Source of the DNA: Tistrella mobilis
GTDB lineage: Bacteria > Pseudomonadota > Alphaproteobacteria > Tistrellales > Tistrellaceae
NCBI RefSeq assembly: GCF_039634785.1
Contig: NZ_JBBIAB010000007.1
Location: 186,001-250,000 of the forward strand
Reading direction: 5' to 3'
DNA length: 64,000 bases
Positions 43,278 to 51,887 of the stretch are shown piece after piece. The notes beneath the pieces were generated by a model that ran no database searches, had not been told where the DNA came from, and saw nothing but the letters and a program-made list of their open reading frames with translations. The position numbers and the translations under genes were made by a program. Position 1 is the stretch's first letter. Every line of letters starts with the position of its first letter.

Positions 43278-44465
43278 TCAGCGCCGGCGCAGCGTGAGCG
43301 CCGCCGCGATCGCCCCCAGGAACAGCGCCACGGCGCCCGCGATGAACAGCGGCCGGTGCTCGCCGGACACCGCATACCATTCCGTCATCGCAAAGCCCGA
43401 CAGGCTCTGCGCCACCGCGAAGCTCACGGTCATCGCCGCCCAGGCCTGGCGCTGGCGATGCGGGCTCGCGATCTCGGTGATCCGCCCGGCGACCATCGTT
43501 CCCATGCCCGGCGTCAGCAACCCGACCACCGCGGCACTCGCCGCCAATGCCCAGGGGGCGGTGGTGAAGGCGGCAAGGCCGATGGCGGTGCCCTTGATGA
43601 CCAGCCCTCCCACCAGGGTGCGCCCGAAGCCGATCCGCTCGGCGACCAGCCCGACGGTGATCGGCCCGAAGGCGGCACCCAGGCCGAACAGGCTCCAGGA
43701 CGCGCCGGCGGCCGCAAGGCCGAGACCCAGGGTACGGGCGACGTAATCCGCCCAGAACAGGGTATGGGGCACGAAGCCGAAGGCATCCAGGGCATAGGCA
43801 AGGCCGATCAGGGCCAGGGCCGCACCGGTGGCGGCCGGCGGCACGCCCAGATGGCCGCCCCCGACCGCCGGCCCCGTGGCCTCGCGCGGCCAGCCGTTCC
43901 AGCCGACAACGCCCAGCACCAGGGCGAAGACGGTGAGCATGGCCCAGGCCTCGACCACGCCGAAACCGGCCGCGATCGGCACCAGCTGGCCCGAGACCAC
44001 CACACCCAGTCCCACACCCGTGAAGACCAGCCCGGCCACCCGGCCGCGCCGCCGGATCGGTGTCGCCGACAGCGCCGCCGGCACCGCGACGATCATCAGG
44101 ATGGCACCGGTGATGCCGCCGGTCGCGCGCCAGACCGCCAGCCAGCCATAGCCCAGATGCACGGCCGAGGCCGCGAAAGAAATCACGGTCAGGGCGATCG
44201 CGATCCGGATCAGCATGGCGACCGGCACCCGGCGGGCCAGCGGTGCCGCCGCCAGGGCCCCGGCCAGATAACCGCCCAGATTGACCGCCCCCAGGCTGGC
44301 CGCCGCCGCGCCGTCATACCAGCCGCCCTCGACCAGGGCCGGGATCATCGGTGTATAGGCGAAGCGGGCAAGCCCCAGGCCGATCAGCACCGAGGCGAAG
44401 GCCGCCGCGGCCGCCCGCCAGGGGATCCGGTCCTCGTCCGGCGTTGCAGGGTCGCGCGCGCTCAT
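43278..44465 (-). CDS. YbfB/YjiJ family MFS transporter
   Basis: 395 residues with about 12 hydrophobic helices. The opening RAAAAAFASVLIGLGLARFAYTPMIPALVEGGW matches the YbfB/YjiJ branch, whose first helix contains GLGxARFAYTPxIP. The loop IRRRGRVAGLVFTGVGLGVVVSG fits MFS motif spacing. Substrate unknown. ATG at 44465 with GGAGG 8 bases upstream. Divergent from the amiC leader. Confidence 0.85.
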   Translation of the reverse strand: MSARDPATPDEDRIPWRAAAAAFASVLIGLGLARFAYTPMIPALVEGGWYDGAAAASLGAVNLGGYLAGALAAAPLARRVPVAMLIRIAIALTVISFAASAVHLGYGWLAVWRATGGITGAILMIVAVPAALSATPIRRRGRVAGLVFTGVGLGVVVSGQLVPIAAGFGVVEAWAMLTVFALVLGVVGWNGWPREATGPAVGGGHLGVPPAATGAALALIGLAYALDAFGFVPHTLFWADYVARTLGLGLAAAGASWSLFGLGAAFGPITVGLVAERIGFGRTLVGGLVIKGTAIGLAAFTTAPWALAASAAVVGLLTPGMGTMVAGRITEIASPHRQRQAWAAMTVSFAVAQSLSGFAMTEWYAVSGEHRPLFIAGAVALFLGAIAAALTLRRR

Positions 44466-44676
44466 GATCCGGCCTCCCACACCCAGGCGCGCCGGTGCAC
44501 TGCCGCGCGCGCGTTTCATTGGGCGGATTATGACCGGCGCCGGGGGGCCGCTGTCGAGCCCGCGATGCGGCCCGGCCCGCATGGCTGCCATGCGGGGGCA
44601 CCGCCGATCATGTTGCAACGCACCGTCATTGGGCGTAGCCTGTCCGAAAGGCGGGCGATGTCCGTCATGTGATTGT

Positions 44677-44725
44677 GAGCAGGGCAGCTCCCGTCGGCAT
44701 TTCGTGCCGGCCGGGGGCTTTTTTT
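44677..44725 (+). promoter_or_regulatory. ANTAR-type attenuator leader before amiC
   Basis: GAGC-AGGGCA-GCTC (44677-44690) is a perfect 4-bp hairpin with hexaloop A1...G4. Its 3' arm lies within the 5' arm of an intrinsic terminator: AGCTCCCG (44686-44693) with CGGGGGCT (44712-44719), and CGGCA/TGCCG inner stem, followed by seven Ts (44719-44725). The amiC ATG follows 12 bases later. Mutually exclusive hexaloop and terminator folds are the hallmark of RNA targets of ANTAR proteins such as AmiR. A first (P1) hexaloop upstream could not be placed with certainty. Confidence 0.78.
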
Positions 44726-44737
44726 ATGTGCAGGGCC

Positions 44738-45901
44738 ATGGGCAAGAGATCGATACCGGATAGCTGGCGCGTGGGCGTGCTGTTCTCCGACACCGGCGTC
44801 ACCGCCGCGGTGGAACGCACCCAGCGCCATGGCACGCTGCTCGCGATCGAAGAGATCAATGCCGCGGGCGGCATTGCGGGCCGGCAGATCGAGCCGGTGG
44901 TCCTGGACCCGGCCTCGACGCCCCGGCTCTATCGCGATCAGGCGGAACATCTGCTGGATGTGGAGCGGGTGCCGGTGATCTTCGGCTGCTACATGTCCAG
45001 CACCCGCAAGGCCGTGCTGCCGGTGGTCGAGGCACGCAAGGCGCTGCTGTTCTACCCCACCCTCTACGAGGGCTTCGAATATTCCCGCAGCTGCATCTAT
45101 ACCGGCGCCTGCCCCAACCAGAACTCGGTCCAGCTGGTGAATTATCTGACCGCCCATTACGGCAAGCGGCTGTTCATCGTGGGCTCGAACTACGTCTACC
45201 CTTACGAATCCAACCGGATCATCGCCGATCTCTATCTGCAATCCGGCGGCACCGTGCTGCACGAGATGTATGTGCCGCTGGCGGTGGACGAAATCGACAT
45301 GGACGAGGTCATCGCCCAGATCCGGCGCACGCGGCCGGACGTGATCTATTCGACCGTCGTCGGCGACGGCATCGCCCGGTTCTACGAAGCCTATCGTGCC
45401 GCCGGTTTCGACCCGGCCACCATGCCCATCGCCAGCCAGTCGACCAGCGAGGCCGAAATCGCCCAGATGAGCCCGGGCATCGCCGAGGGCCATATCGGCG
45501 TCTCGCCCTATTTCGCCGCGATCGACACCCCGGCCAACCACAGGTTCGTGGCGGCCTTCCGGCGCCGCTTCGGCGCCGATGCGGTGATTGCGGCGGCGGC
45601 CGAAGCGGCGTATTTCCAGGTCCATCTCTATGCAGCCGCCCTCGCCCGGGCCGAAAGCGACCGGGCGCAGGATCTGCTGCCCCAGCTCTACGAGGTCGAG
45701 GTGGACGCCCCGCAGGGCCGGATCCGGATCGAGCGCGACAACAACCACACCCATCTCTGGCCCAAGGTCGGCCGGGTGACGGCGGCGGGTCAGTTCGATC
45801 TGGTCTATGACCCGAAGACCCGGGTCAGACCCGATCCGTACATGCTGGAATATCGTCTCGACGCCCCGGCGGCCGATGGCCTGCCGGTGGCAGGCCTCTG
45901 A
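44738..45901 (+). CDS. amiC: AmiC, amide-sensing negative regulator
   Basis: 387 residues, close to the 385 of Pseudomonas aeruginosa AmiC and matching it from the first residues (MGKRSIPDSWRVGVLFSDTGVTAAVERTQRHGTLLAIEEIN) through FGCYMSSTRKAVLPVVEARKALLFYPTLYEGFEYS and GACPNQNSVQLVNYL to DAPQGRIRIERDNNHTHLWPK and RPDPYMLEY. AmiC is a cytosolic periplasmic-binding-protein-fold sensor that sequesters AmiR until amides bind. There is no signal peptide. An ATG at 44726 abutting the T-tract is an alternative. It is 25 bases upstream of amiR and follows an attenuator. Confidence 0.93.
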   Translation: MGKRSIPDSWRVGVLFSDTGVTAAVERTQRHGTLLAIEEINAAGGIAGRQIEPVVLDPASTPRLYRDQAEHLLDVERVPVIFGCYMSSTRKAVLPVVEARKALLFYPTLYEGFEYSRSCIYTGACPNQNSVQLVNYLTAHYGKRLFIVGSNYVYPYESNRIIADLYLQSGGTVLHEMYVPLAVDEIDMDEVIAQIRRTRPDVIYSTVVGDGIARFYEAYRAAGFDPATMPIASQSTSEAEIAQMSPGIAEGHIGVSPYFAAIDTPANHRFVAAFRRRFGADAVIAAAAEAAYFQVHLYAAALARAESDRAQDLLPQLYEVEVDAPQGRIRIERDNNHTHLWPKVGRVTAAGQFDLVYDPKTRVRPDPYMLEYRLDAPAADGLPVAGL

Positions 45902-45926
45902 CCCTCCTTCACGGGAGCGCCCCCAC

Positions 45927-46535
45927 GTGTCGGTCGCCCTGCTGCGTGATCTTCTCGGCCTCAAGGTTCTGGTGGTCCATCCGCCGGACGAGGAGGGCGC
46001 CTTCCTGGTCGATCATCTCCGCCGCATCGGCTGCATGGTCACCACGCTCTGGCCGGTGCCGGCGGAATTGCCGGCCAATGCCGAAGTGGTGCTGCTGACC
46101 ATCGCGGTCGAGTACCGGGCCGGGATCGAGCGCCTGCTGAAATCCCTGGGGCCGGTGCCGCCGACGATCATCGCCATCGTCGGCTACGAGGATCCGGGCA
46201 CGCTCCAGATCGTGCTGGAGAGCGGTGCCTTCGCGGTGCTGGAAAAGCCGCTCAAACCCTTCGGCCTGCTCACCAACCTCGCCATCGCCCGCAGCCTGTG
46301 GCTGGAACGCCAGCGGCTGCTGAAGGAGGCGCGCAAGCTGCGCCGCAAGATGGTCGGCGAACAGACGCTCGCCCGCGCCAAGGCGATCCTGATGGCATCG
46401 AAGAGCCTGAGCGAGAACGAGGCGCACCAGTTCATCCGTCGCCAGGCCATGGCGCGCCGGGTGCCGATGGAAGAGATCGCGGCCGCGATCGTGAAGACCG
46501 AGGACCTCTTGACCCTGCCCCGCAAAGCTGATTAA
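45927..46535 (+). CDS. amiR: AmiR, ANTAR-domain transcription antiterminator
   Basis: 202 residues (P. aeruginosa AmiR has 196). An N-terminal pseudo-receiver domain (LKVLVVHPPDEEGAFLVDHLRRIGCMVTTLWPVP, without the phospho-Asp pocket) is followed by a coiled coil (LERQRLLKEARKLRRKM) and a C-terminal ANTAR domain (ARAKAILMASKSLSENEAHQFIRRQAMARRVPMEEIAAAIVKTEDLL). It binds hexaloop RNA and prevents formation of terminators. GTG start with GGGAG about 9 bases upstream. Expected to act on both the amiC leader and the transporter leader. Confidence 0.93.
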   Translation: MSVALLRDLLGLKVLVVHPPDEEGAFLVDHLRRIGCMVTTLWPVPAELPANAEVVLLTIAVEYRAGIERLLKSLGPVPPTIIAIVGYEDPGTLQIVLESGAFAVLEKPLKPFGLLTNLAIARSLWLERQRLLKEARKLRRKMVGEQTLARAKAILMASKSLSENEAHQFIRRQAMARRVPMEEIAAAIVKTEDLLTLPRKAD

Positions 46536-47012
46536 CATTCGCGCATGCTCAAGATCTGAGCAGCAGTCGGCGTCCTCTGAAATCGGGTCACCCGGTATAA
46601 ATTCAGGCCACGCCGTGCTGCCGCCGGAAGAACGGGGATGTTCGACCGGCACGTGGCAAGGATGCCTCGCAACCCCGCCTTCCGGGGTCTGCGAGGTTTT
46701 TTTATGCCCATGCCGACAGGGCTGTCGGCACTCACCCTCGACCAGAAAACGAGGCAGAACCCACTGCGTTCTACTTGAGCGCAGAACGGGAGAAAGATGC
46801 CTCATGCTCTGTCCGACAGGCGTGAAATCCCTCCACCGACGGCCTTCCTCCCCCCGGATGCCGACCGGACACCCCGGTCTTCCGGCCCCCTTCCACGACC
46901 GCCCGCCTTCCACGACTGCTTCGAAGACTGCGCCGACCTGCGCCACGCGCGCCAAACATCACGGGCGAAAACGCCCGAGGCTTCACCTCATCGTCATCGG
47001 GAGACCGACCCC
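46536..47012 (+). other. 477-base leader region before the transporter operon
   Basis: Contains the second ANTAR attenuator (46624-46703). Directly after its T-tract comes a short open frame, ATG 46704 to TGA 46778 (24 codons, MPMPTGLSALTLDQKTRQNP...). Within it is a perfect 9-bp inverted repeat TGCCGACAG/CTGTCGGCA (46711-46719, 46722-46730). CGGG-TCA-CCCG (46584-46594) is a further small hairpin. The remainder to 47012 (an open frame begins at 46797 but reads low-complexity PPTAFLPPD-type sequence) shows no recognisable gene. Confidence 0.5.
46624..46703 (+). promoter_or_regulatory. ANTAR-type attenuator leader before the transporter operon
   Basis: P2 candidate: GGC-AAGGAT-GCC (46655-46666), hexaloop A1/G4, extended by GC/CG pairs after one mismatch. 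Its 3' arm overlaps the terminator 5' arm CCTCGCA-A-CCCCG (46665-46677), which pairs with CGGGG (46683-46687) and TGCGAGG (46690-46696), followed by seven Ts (46697-46703). P1 candidate: CCG-GAAGAA-CGG (46624-46635), hexaloop with G4 but G instead of A at position 1. The layout P1-linker-P2/terminator is that of dual-hexaloop ANTAR targets, and amiR is the gene immediately upstream. Confidence 0.8.
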
Positions 47013-48266
47013 ATGAGCATCACCCGACGCTCGCTGCTGAAATCCTCCGCTGCCGCCTCACTTGCCGCCGTGGCCGCCCCCTCGCTGATCGGCCGGGCGC
47101 TTGCCGCCGACACGATCAAGGTCGGCGCGCTCTATTCCCAGACCGGTGGTCTCTCGATCGTCGAGAAGATGCTGGCCGATGCCGTGATGATGGCGGTCTC
47201 GGAAGTCAACGCCCAGGGCGGCGTGCTCGGCCGTCAGGTCGAGGTGATCGTCGAGGACGGCGCCTCGGACCCCAAGACCTTCAGCGAGAAGGCCTCGAAG
47301 CTGCTGGTCCGCGACCGCGTGAACGCGGTCTTCGGCTGCCACACCTCGGCCAGCCGCAAGGCGGTGCTGCCGCTGTTCGAGCGCCGTGACGGCATGCTGT
47401 TCTACCAGACCCATTACGAGGGCTTCGAGTGCTCGAAGAATGTGGTCTATACCGGCGCGGTCCCCAACCAGCAGCTGGGCAACTACATTCCCTGGATCGT
47501 CAAGACGCTGGGCAAGAAGAAGTTCTTCATCGTCGGCTCGAACTACGTCTACCCGCGTGAGATGGCCAAGGTCAGCAAGAAGCTGATCGAAGAGGCCGGC
47601 GCCGAATGGGTGGCGGACGAGTATCTGGAACTCGGCCATTCCGAATGGGCGACCATGGTCCGCAAGATCAAGGAATCCGGAGCGGATGTGGTGCTCTCGA
47701 ACGTGGTCGGCGACTCGATCGTCGCCTTCTATCGCGAATACAAGAACCAGGGCATGTCCCAGGCCGATGTGCCGATCTGCGCGACCGTGACCTCCGAGAT
47801 CGAGATCGCGGCCATGGGCGCCGAATACGCTGCCGGCAGCTACACCTCCTTCCCCTATTTCATGTCGCTCGACACTCCCGCCAACAAGGCCTTCATCGAG
47901 CGCTACCGCGCCTTCGTGAAGGATCCGGCGGCGCTGACCTACCACTCGCTTGAAGCCGCCTATTTCCAGGTCTTCCTGTGGAAGCAGGCGGCCGAGAAGG
48001 CGGGGTCGGTCAAGGCCGACGACATCCGCGCCGCGATCGGCGGCCAGAGCTACGACGCGCCGGGCGGCAAGGTCACCATCGACGGCGACAATCTGCACGC
48101 CTATCTGACCCCGCGCATCGGCCAGTGGCAGGCCGACGGCCAGAGCAAGGTGGTCAACGCCTATCCCGAGCCGATCCGCCCGCTGCCCTATGCCGCCTAT
48201 GGCGAGACCGCGGACAACCTGTTCTGCACCGCCAAGGGCCTCGACAGCGCCAAGCTGAAGGGCTGA
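47013..48266 (+). CDS. Urea/amide ABC transporter substrate-binding protein (UrtA/FmdD-like)
   Basis: 417 residues with a twin-arginine-type signal (ITRRSLLKSSAAASLAAVAAPSLIGRALA). The mature protein starts ADTIKVGALYSQTGGLSIVEKMLADAVMMAVSEVNAQGGVLGRQVE and is clearly homologous to the AmiC sensor upstream (shared FGCxxSxxRKAVLPxxE, YEGFE, GSNYVYP, VVGD, DAPxGxxxID/ER). UrtA binds urea and FmdD short amides; the shared fold with AmiC suggests that both recognise related ligands. ATG at 47013 has GGGAG 10 bases upstream. First gene of the transporter operon, after an attenuator and before an inverted repeat. Confidence 0.93.
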   Translation: MSITRRSLLKSSAAASLAAVAAPSLIGRALAADTIKVGALYSQTGGLSIVEKMLADAVMMAVSEVNAQGGVLGRQVEVIVEDGASDPKTFSEKASKLLVRDRVNAVFGCHTSASRKAVLPLFERRDGMLFYQTHYEGFECSKNVVYTGAVPNQQLGNYIPWIVKTLGKKKFFIVGSNYVYPREMAKVSKKLIEEAGAEWVADEYLELGHSEWATMVRKIKESGADVVLSNVVGDSIVAFYREYKNQGMSQADVPICATVTSEIEIAAMGAEYAAGSYTSFPYFMSLDTPANKAFIERYRAFVKDPAALTYHSLEAAYFQVFLWKQAAEKAGSVKADDIRAAIGGQSYDAPGGKVTIDGDNLHAYLTPRIGQWQADGQSKVVNAYPEPIRPLPYAAYGETADNLFCTAKGLDSAKLKG

Positions 48267-48276
48267 CGCCCAATTC

Positions 48277-48334
48277 CGGCCGCCGCGAAGGTTCCGGCCT
48301 TCCCCTCTGTCTTACGGGGTCTTTGCGGCGGCCG
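48277..48334 (+). promoter_or_regulatory. Intercistronic inverted repeat after the binding-protein gene
   Basis: CGGCCGCCGC (48277-48286) and GCGGCGGCCG (48325-48334), perfect 10-bp arms. The loop can form a second hairpin (CCCC 48302-48305 / GGGG 48316-48319). Located in the 91-base gap between binding protein and permease, where such structures usually stabilise the upstream transcript and lower permease expression. Confidence 0.55.
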
Positions 48335-48357
48335 ACAACGGGTGGAGTCCGTCCCAC

Positions 48358-49251
48358 ATGCTCGACATCCTCTTCATCGGCCTCAGCCTGGGCTCGATCC
48401 TGCTGCTGGTCGCACTCGGCCTCGCCATCACCTACGGCGCCATGGGGGTCATCAACATGGCCCATGGCGAGTTGGTGATGATCGGCGCCTATACCGCCGT
48501 GCTCTCCGGCATCTGGCTGGATCTGGGCCTGTTCGCGGCCCTGCCGCTCGGCTTCCTCTCGGCGGCGGCCATCGGCTGGGCGATCGAGCGGGTGGTGGTG
48601 CGCCGGCTTTATGGCCGGCTGCTCGACACCCTGCTCGCCACCTGGGGCATTGCGATCCTGCTGCAGCAGGCGGTGCGCCTGGAATTCGGCCTCAGCTTCT
48701 TCGGCATCCACATCCAGGGGCTGGGCCCCGGCCTGCAGAACGTCGCCGTTCCCCATATCCTGCAGACCACGATCACCATCGCCGGCAGCTCGATCAACGC
48801 CTACCGGGTGTTCATCGTGGCGGTCACCCTGGTGCTGACCCTGCTCACCTGGGCGATCATGTACCGCACCCGCATCGGCATGCAGGTCCGGGCGATCATC
48901 CGCAACCCGCGCATGGCCGCCGCCTCGGGCATCGACGTCGCCCGGGTCAATGCATTGACCTTCGCCTTCGGCTCGGGCCTCGCCGGGGTCGCGGGCGTGA
49001 TGATGTCGGGCTTCAAGACCGTCTTTCCCGACATGGGCAGCTCCATGGTGGTCGACGGCTTCCTGGTCGTGGTGGCGGGCGGTGTCGGCAGCCTGCTGGG
49101 CTCGGTGCTCTCGGCCGGCATGCTGGGCGAGATCAACGCGGTCGCGGCCGCGGTCACCAACGACATTCTGGCACGTGCCATCGTCTTCGGGGTGGTGATC
49201 CTGATCATCATCGTGAAGCCGGCCGGCCTCTTTTCGTTCAAGGGGCGCTGA
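48358..49251 (+). CDS. urtB: ABC transporter permease, UrtB type
   Basis: 297 residues, LivH/UrtB family inner-membrane permease with about eight hydrophobic helices. Typical elements are LGSILLLVALGLAITYGAMGVINMAHGELVMIGAYTA, MQVRAIIRNPRMAAASGIDVARVNALTFAFGSGLAGVAGVMM and VVVAGGVGSLLGSVLSAG. It pairs with the UrtC-type permease to form the translocation pore. The length lacks the large N-terminal extracytoplasmic insertion of some UrtB proteins. GGTGGAG lies about 11 bases before the ATG. Confidence 0.92.
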   Translation: MLDILFIGLSLGSILLLVALGLAITYGAMGVINMAHGELVMIGAYTAVLSGIWLDLGLFAALPLGFLSAAAIGWAIERVVVRRLYGRLLDTLLATWGIAILLQQAVRLEFGLSFFGIHIQGLGPGLQNVAVPHILQTTITIAGSSINAYRVFIVAVTLVLTLLTWAIMYRTRIGMQVRAIIRNPRMAAASGIDVARVNALTFAFGSGLAGVAGVMMSGFKTVFPDMGSSMVVDGFLVVVAGGVGSLLGSVLSAGMLGEINAVAAAVTNDILARAIVFGVVILIIIVKPAGLFSFKGR

Positions 49252-49254
49252 GCC

Positions 49255-50373
49255 ATGCGGATGCGTCTCTCGACCACCACCACCCTCCTCGCCTATCTGG
49301 CCTTCGCCGGCCTGGTTCTGGTGGCCCCGGCCTTCCTGGACGATTTCTGGCTGAACCGCATGGCGAAGTATCTGGTCTTCGGCATGCTGGGTGTGGCCAT
49401 CTCGCTCTCCTGGGGCTATGCCGGCATCCTCAATCTCGGCCAGGGCCTGTTCTTCGGCTTCGGCGCCTACATGCTCGCCATGTCGCTGAAGCTCGCAAGC
49501 CCGACCAGCCTTGCCCAGGGCTCGGACACGCCGGTGCCCGACTTCATGCTCTGGAATGCCGAGCCGGGCGCACCCACGGATCTCTGCTGCATCACCGGTT
49601 CGTCCTTCCTGTGGAAGCCCTTCATCTCTCAGGGCTTCGGCATCTTCATGGGGCTGGCCCTGCCGGTGACGGTCGCCTTCCTGCTGGGAATGGTGGTGTT
49701 CCGCAAGCGCATCGCCGGGGTGTTCGTCTCGATCATCACGCTTGCGCTGGTGCTGCTGGTCCGGCTGCTGGTCATCGATGCCCAGCCCTTCACCAACGGC
49801 TTCAACGGCCTGACCGATCTCGGCTGGCTGACCATCGGCGGCTTCGAATTCGATCCCTATTCGCAGGCCACCTATTATCTGGTCGCGATCACCCTGCTGG
49901 TGGTGCTCGCCGCCACCCGGCTGCTGGTCGAAACCCGCGCCGGCCTGGTGCTGCAGGCGATCCGCGACGACGCCACCCGCGCCCGCTATCTGGGCTTCGA
50001 CGTGCCGGCCTATCAGATCTTCTTCTTTGCGGTCTCGGCCGGGATCGCCGGGCTTGCCGGCATGCTCTACGTCGTGGTGGCGGAGTTCGCCTCGCCCACC
50101 TTCATGGACCTCGCCTTCTCGATCACCATGGTGGTCTGGGCGGCGGTCGGCGGCCGCTCCAGCCTGCTCGGCGCCTGCATCGGCGCCATCCTCATCAACA
50201 TGATCGAGGCCGGCGCCAGCGAGACCGAAGCCCTGGTCGAGGCCTGGAAAGCGGTGATCGGGCTGATCTTCGTCCTGGTGGTGCTGTTCATGCCGCGCGG
50301 CCTGGGCGGCCTCGCCCATGACCTGATCGACCGGGTGAGCGGTGCGACCCGCAAGGCGGAGGGCCGGAAATGA
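49255..50373 (+). CDS. urtC: ABC transporter permease, UrtC type
   Basis: 372 residues, LivM/UrtC family with about nine to ten helices. SWGYAGILNLGQGLFFGFGAYMLAMSLKL is the UrtC-type permease signature. The segment PVPDFMLWNAEPGAPTDLCCITGSSFLW is the UrtC-specific extracytoplasmic insertion. RAGLVLQAIRDDATRARYLGFDVPAYQ is the cytoplasmic coupling region. It starts 3 bases after urtB and overlaps urtD by 4 bases (ATGA), so translation is coupled. Confidence 0.92.
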   Translation: MRMRLSTTTTLLAYLAFAGLVLVAPAFLDDFWLNRMAKYLVFGMLGVAISLSWGYAGILNLGQGLFFGFGAYMLAMSLKLASPTSLAQGSDTPVPDFMLWNAEPGAPTDLCCITGSSFLWKPFISQGFGIFMGLALPVTVAFLLGMVVFRKRIAGVFVSIITLALVLLVRLLVIDAQPFTNGFNGLTDLGWLTIGGFEFDPYSQATYYLVAITLLVVLAATRLLVETRAGLVLQAIRDDATRARYLGFDVPAYQIFFFAVSAGIAGLAGMLYVVVAEFASPTFMDLAFSITMVVWAAVGGRSSLLGACIGAILINMIEAGASETEALVEAWKAVIGLIFVLVVLFMPRGLGGLAHDLIDRVSGATRKAEGRK

Positions 50374-51134
50374 CCGCCGGAACCAGACACGGCATCGCCC
50401 TGACCCTCGACGGGCTCGGCGTCTCCTTCGGCGGCTTCAGGGCCGTTGACGAGGTGAACCTCACGGTGGCCGACGGCGAACTCAGGGTGCTGCTCGGCGC
50501 CAATGGTGCCGGCAAGACCACGCTGATGGACCTGATCTCGGGCCGCACCCGGGCGAGCCGGGGCCGCGTGCATCTGCACGATACCGAGATCACCAACTGG
50601 CCCGAACACCGCATCGCCCGCGCCGGGCTGGGGCGCAAGTTTCAGATCCCGAGCGTGTTCCGCGAGCTGACCGTGCGCCGCAATCTGGAGGTCGCCGCCT
50701 TCCGCGCCCCCAGCGTCCGCGCCAATCTGGGCTTCGGCCTGGATGCCGCGGGCCGCAGGCGCGTGGACGAGGTGCTGGAGCTGACCGGCCTTGCACAAGA
50801 GGCCGAGATTGTCGCGGGCTTCCTCAGCCACGGCCAGACCCAGTGGCTGGAGCTGGGCCTGCTGGTGGTGCGCAGCCCGCGGGTGATCCTGCTCGACGAG
50901 CCGACCGCGGGCATGACCCAGGCCGAGACGCTCAAGACCGCGCGGATCATCAACGACCTCAAGGGCAGCCACACCCTGCTGGTGGTCGAGCACGACATGG
51001 CCTTCGTCCGCGAGATCGCGACCCGGATCACCGTGCTGCATCTGGGCCGGGTTCTGGCCGAGGGCACGGTCGCCGAGATCGAGACCAATGCCGATGTGCG
51101 CGCCGCCTATCTCGGCACGAAGGGGATCGGCTGA
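50370..51134 (+). CDS. urtD: ABC transporter ATP-binding protein, UrtD type
   Basis: 254 residues. Walker A GANGAGKTTLMDLISG, Q-loop FQIPSVF, a signature that reads LSHGQTQWLELGLLVVRSP (the LSxGxxQWLE form is typical of UrtD), Walker B VILLDEPTAGM and H-loop VEHDM. Hydrolyses ATP for urea/amide uptake with UrtE. Overlaps urtC by 4 bases and urtE by 1 base (TGATG). Confidence 0.94.
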   Translation: MTAGTRHGIALTLDGLGVSFGGFRAVDEVNLTVADGELRVLLGANGAGKTTLMDLISGRTRASRGRVHLHDTEITNWPEHRIARAGLGRKFQIPSVFRELTVRRNLEVAAFRAPSVRANLGFGLDAAGRRRVDEVLELTGLAQEAEIVAGFLSHGQTQWLELGLLVVRSPRVILLDEPTAGMTQAETLKTARIINDLKGSHTLLVVEHDMAFVREIATRITVLHLGRVLAEGTVAEIETNADVRAAYLGTKGIG

Positions 51135-51829
51135 TGCTGCAGATGTCCGCGATCGACAGCTATTACGGCCGCAGCCATGTGCTGCAGGGCGTGGCGCTGG
51201 AAGCGCCCGCCGGCCGGATCACCGCGGTGCTGGGCCGCAACGGCACCGGCAAGACCACGCTCATGAAGACCATCATGGGCCTCACCGACCGCATGTCGGG
51301 CAGCATCCGGCTCGACGGCACCGAGATCGGCCACGAGCCGACCTTCCGCCGGGCAAGGGCCGGGATCGGCTATGTGCCCCAGGGCCGCGAGATCATTCCC
51401 GACTTCACCATCCACGAAAACATCCTGATGGGCGCCTTCGCCCGCACCGACGGCCGCATCGAGGTGCCGGCGCTGGTGCCCGAGCTGTTTCCCTATCTGC
51501 CCGAGAATTACGACCGCCGTGGCGGCGTGCTCTCGGGCGGACAGCAGCAGCAGCTCGCCATCGCCCGCGCACTGGCCGCCAACCCCAAGCTGCTGCTGCT
51601 CGACGAGCCGAGCGAGGGCATCCAGCCCTCGATCGTGGAAGAGATCCACGCGGTGATCGCGCGGCTCAACCGCGAGCACGGGCTGACCGTGATCCTGGTC
51701 GAGCAGAACATCGACTTCGTCCGCGCGGTCGCCCACGGCTTCGTGATGCTCGAAAAGGGCCGCATCGCCGCAGGCGGCCCGATCGAGACGCTGACCGACG
51801 AGCTGGTCCACCGCCACATGGCGGTGTGA
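51134..51829 (+). CDS. urtE: ABC transporter ATP-binding protein, UrtE type
   Basis: 231 residues. Walker A GRNGTGKTTLMKTIMG (the RNGxGKTT form is typical of UrtE/LivF), YVPQGREIIPDFTIHENILMG, signature LSGGQQQQLAIARAL, Walker B LLLLDEPSEGIQPSIVEEI, H-loop VEQNI. Second ATPase of the transporter. Start by TGATG overlap with urtD. Stop 58 bases before the nitrilase-family gene. Confidence 0.94.
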   Translation: MLQMSAIDSYYGRSHVLQGVALEAPAGRITAVLGRNGTGKTTLMKTIMGLTDRMSGSIRLDGTEIGHEPTFRRARAGIGYVPQGREIIPDFTIHENILMGAFARTDGRIEVPALVPELFPYLPENYDRRGGVLSGGQQQQLAIARALAANPKLLLLDEPSEGIQPSIVEEIHAVIARLNREHGLTVILVEQNIDFVRAVAHGFVMLEKGRIAAGGPIETLTDELVHRHMAV

Positions 51830-51887
51830 CCGGCCGGCCCGGCCATTCCCCCGCCTCAGAATTTCCGGTTACAGAGAGTTCCGCATC

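Noticed and set aside
48154-50319. 721-codon minus-strand open frame opposite urtB and urtC
   Set aside because: Composition is His/Gln/Asp-rich with no fold signature, and both permeases on the other strand are unmistakable.
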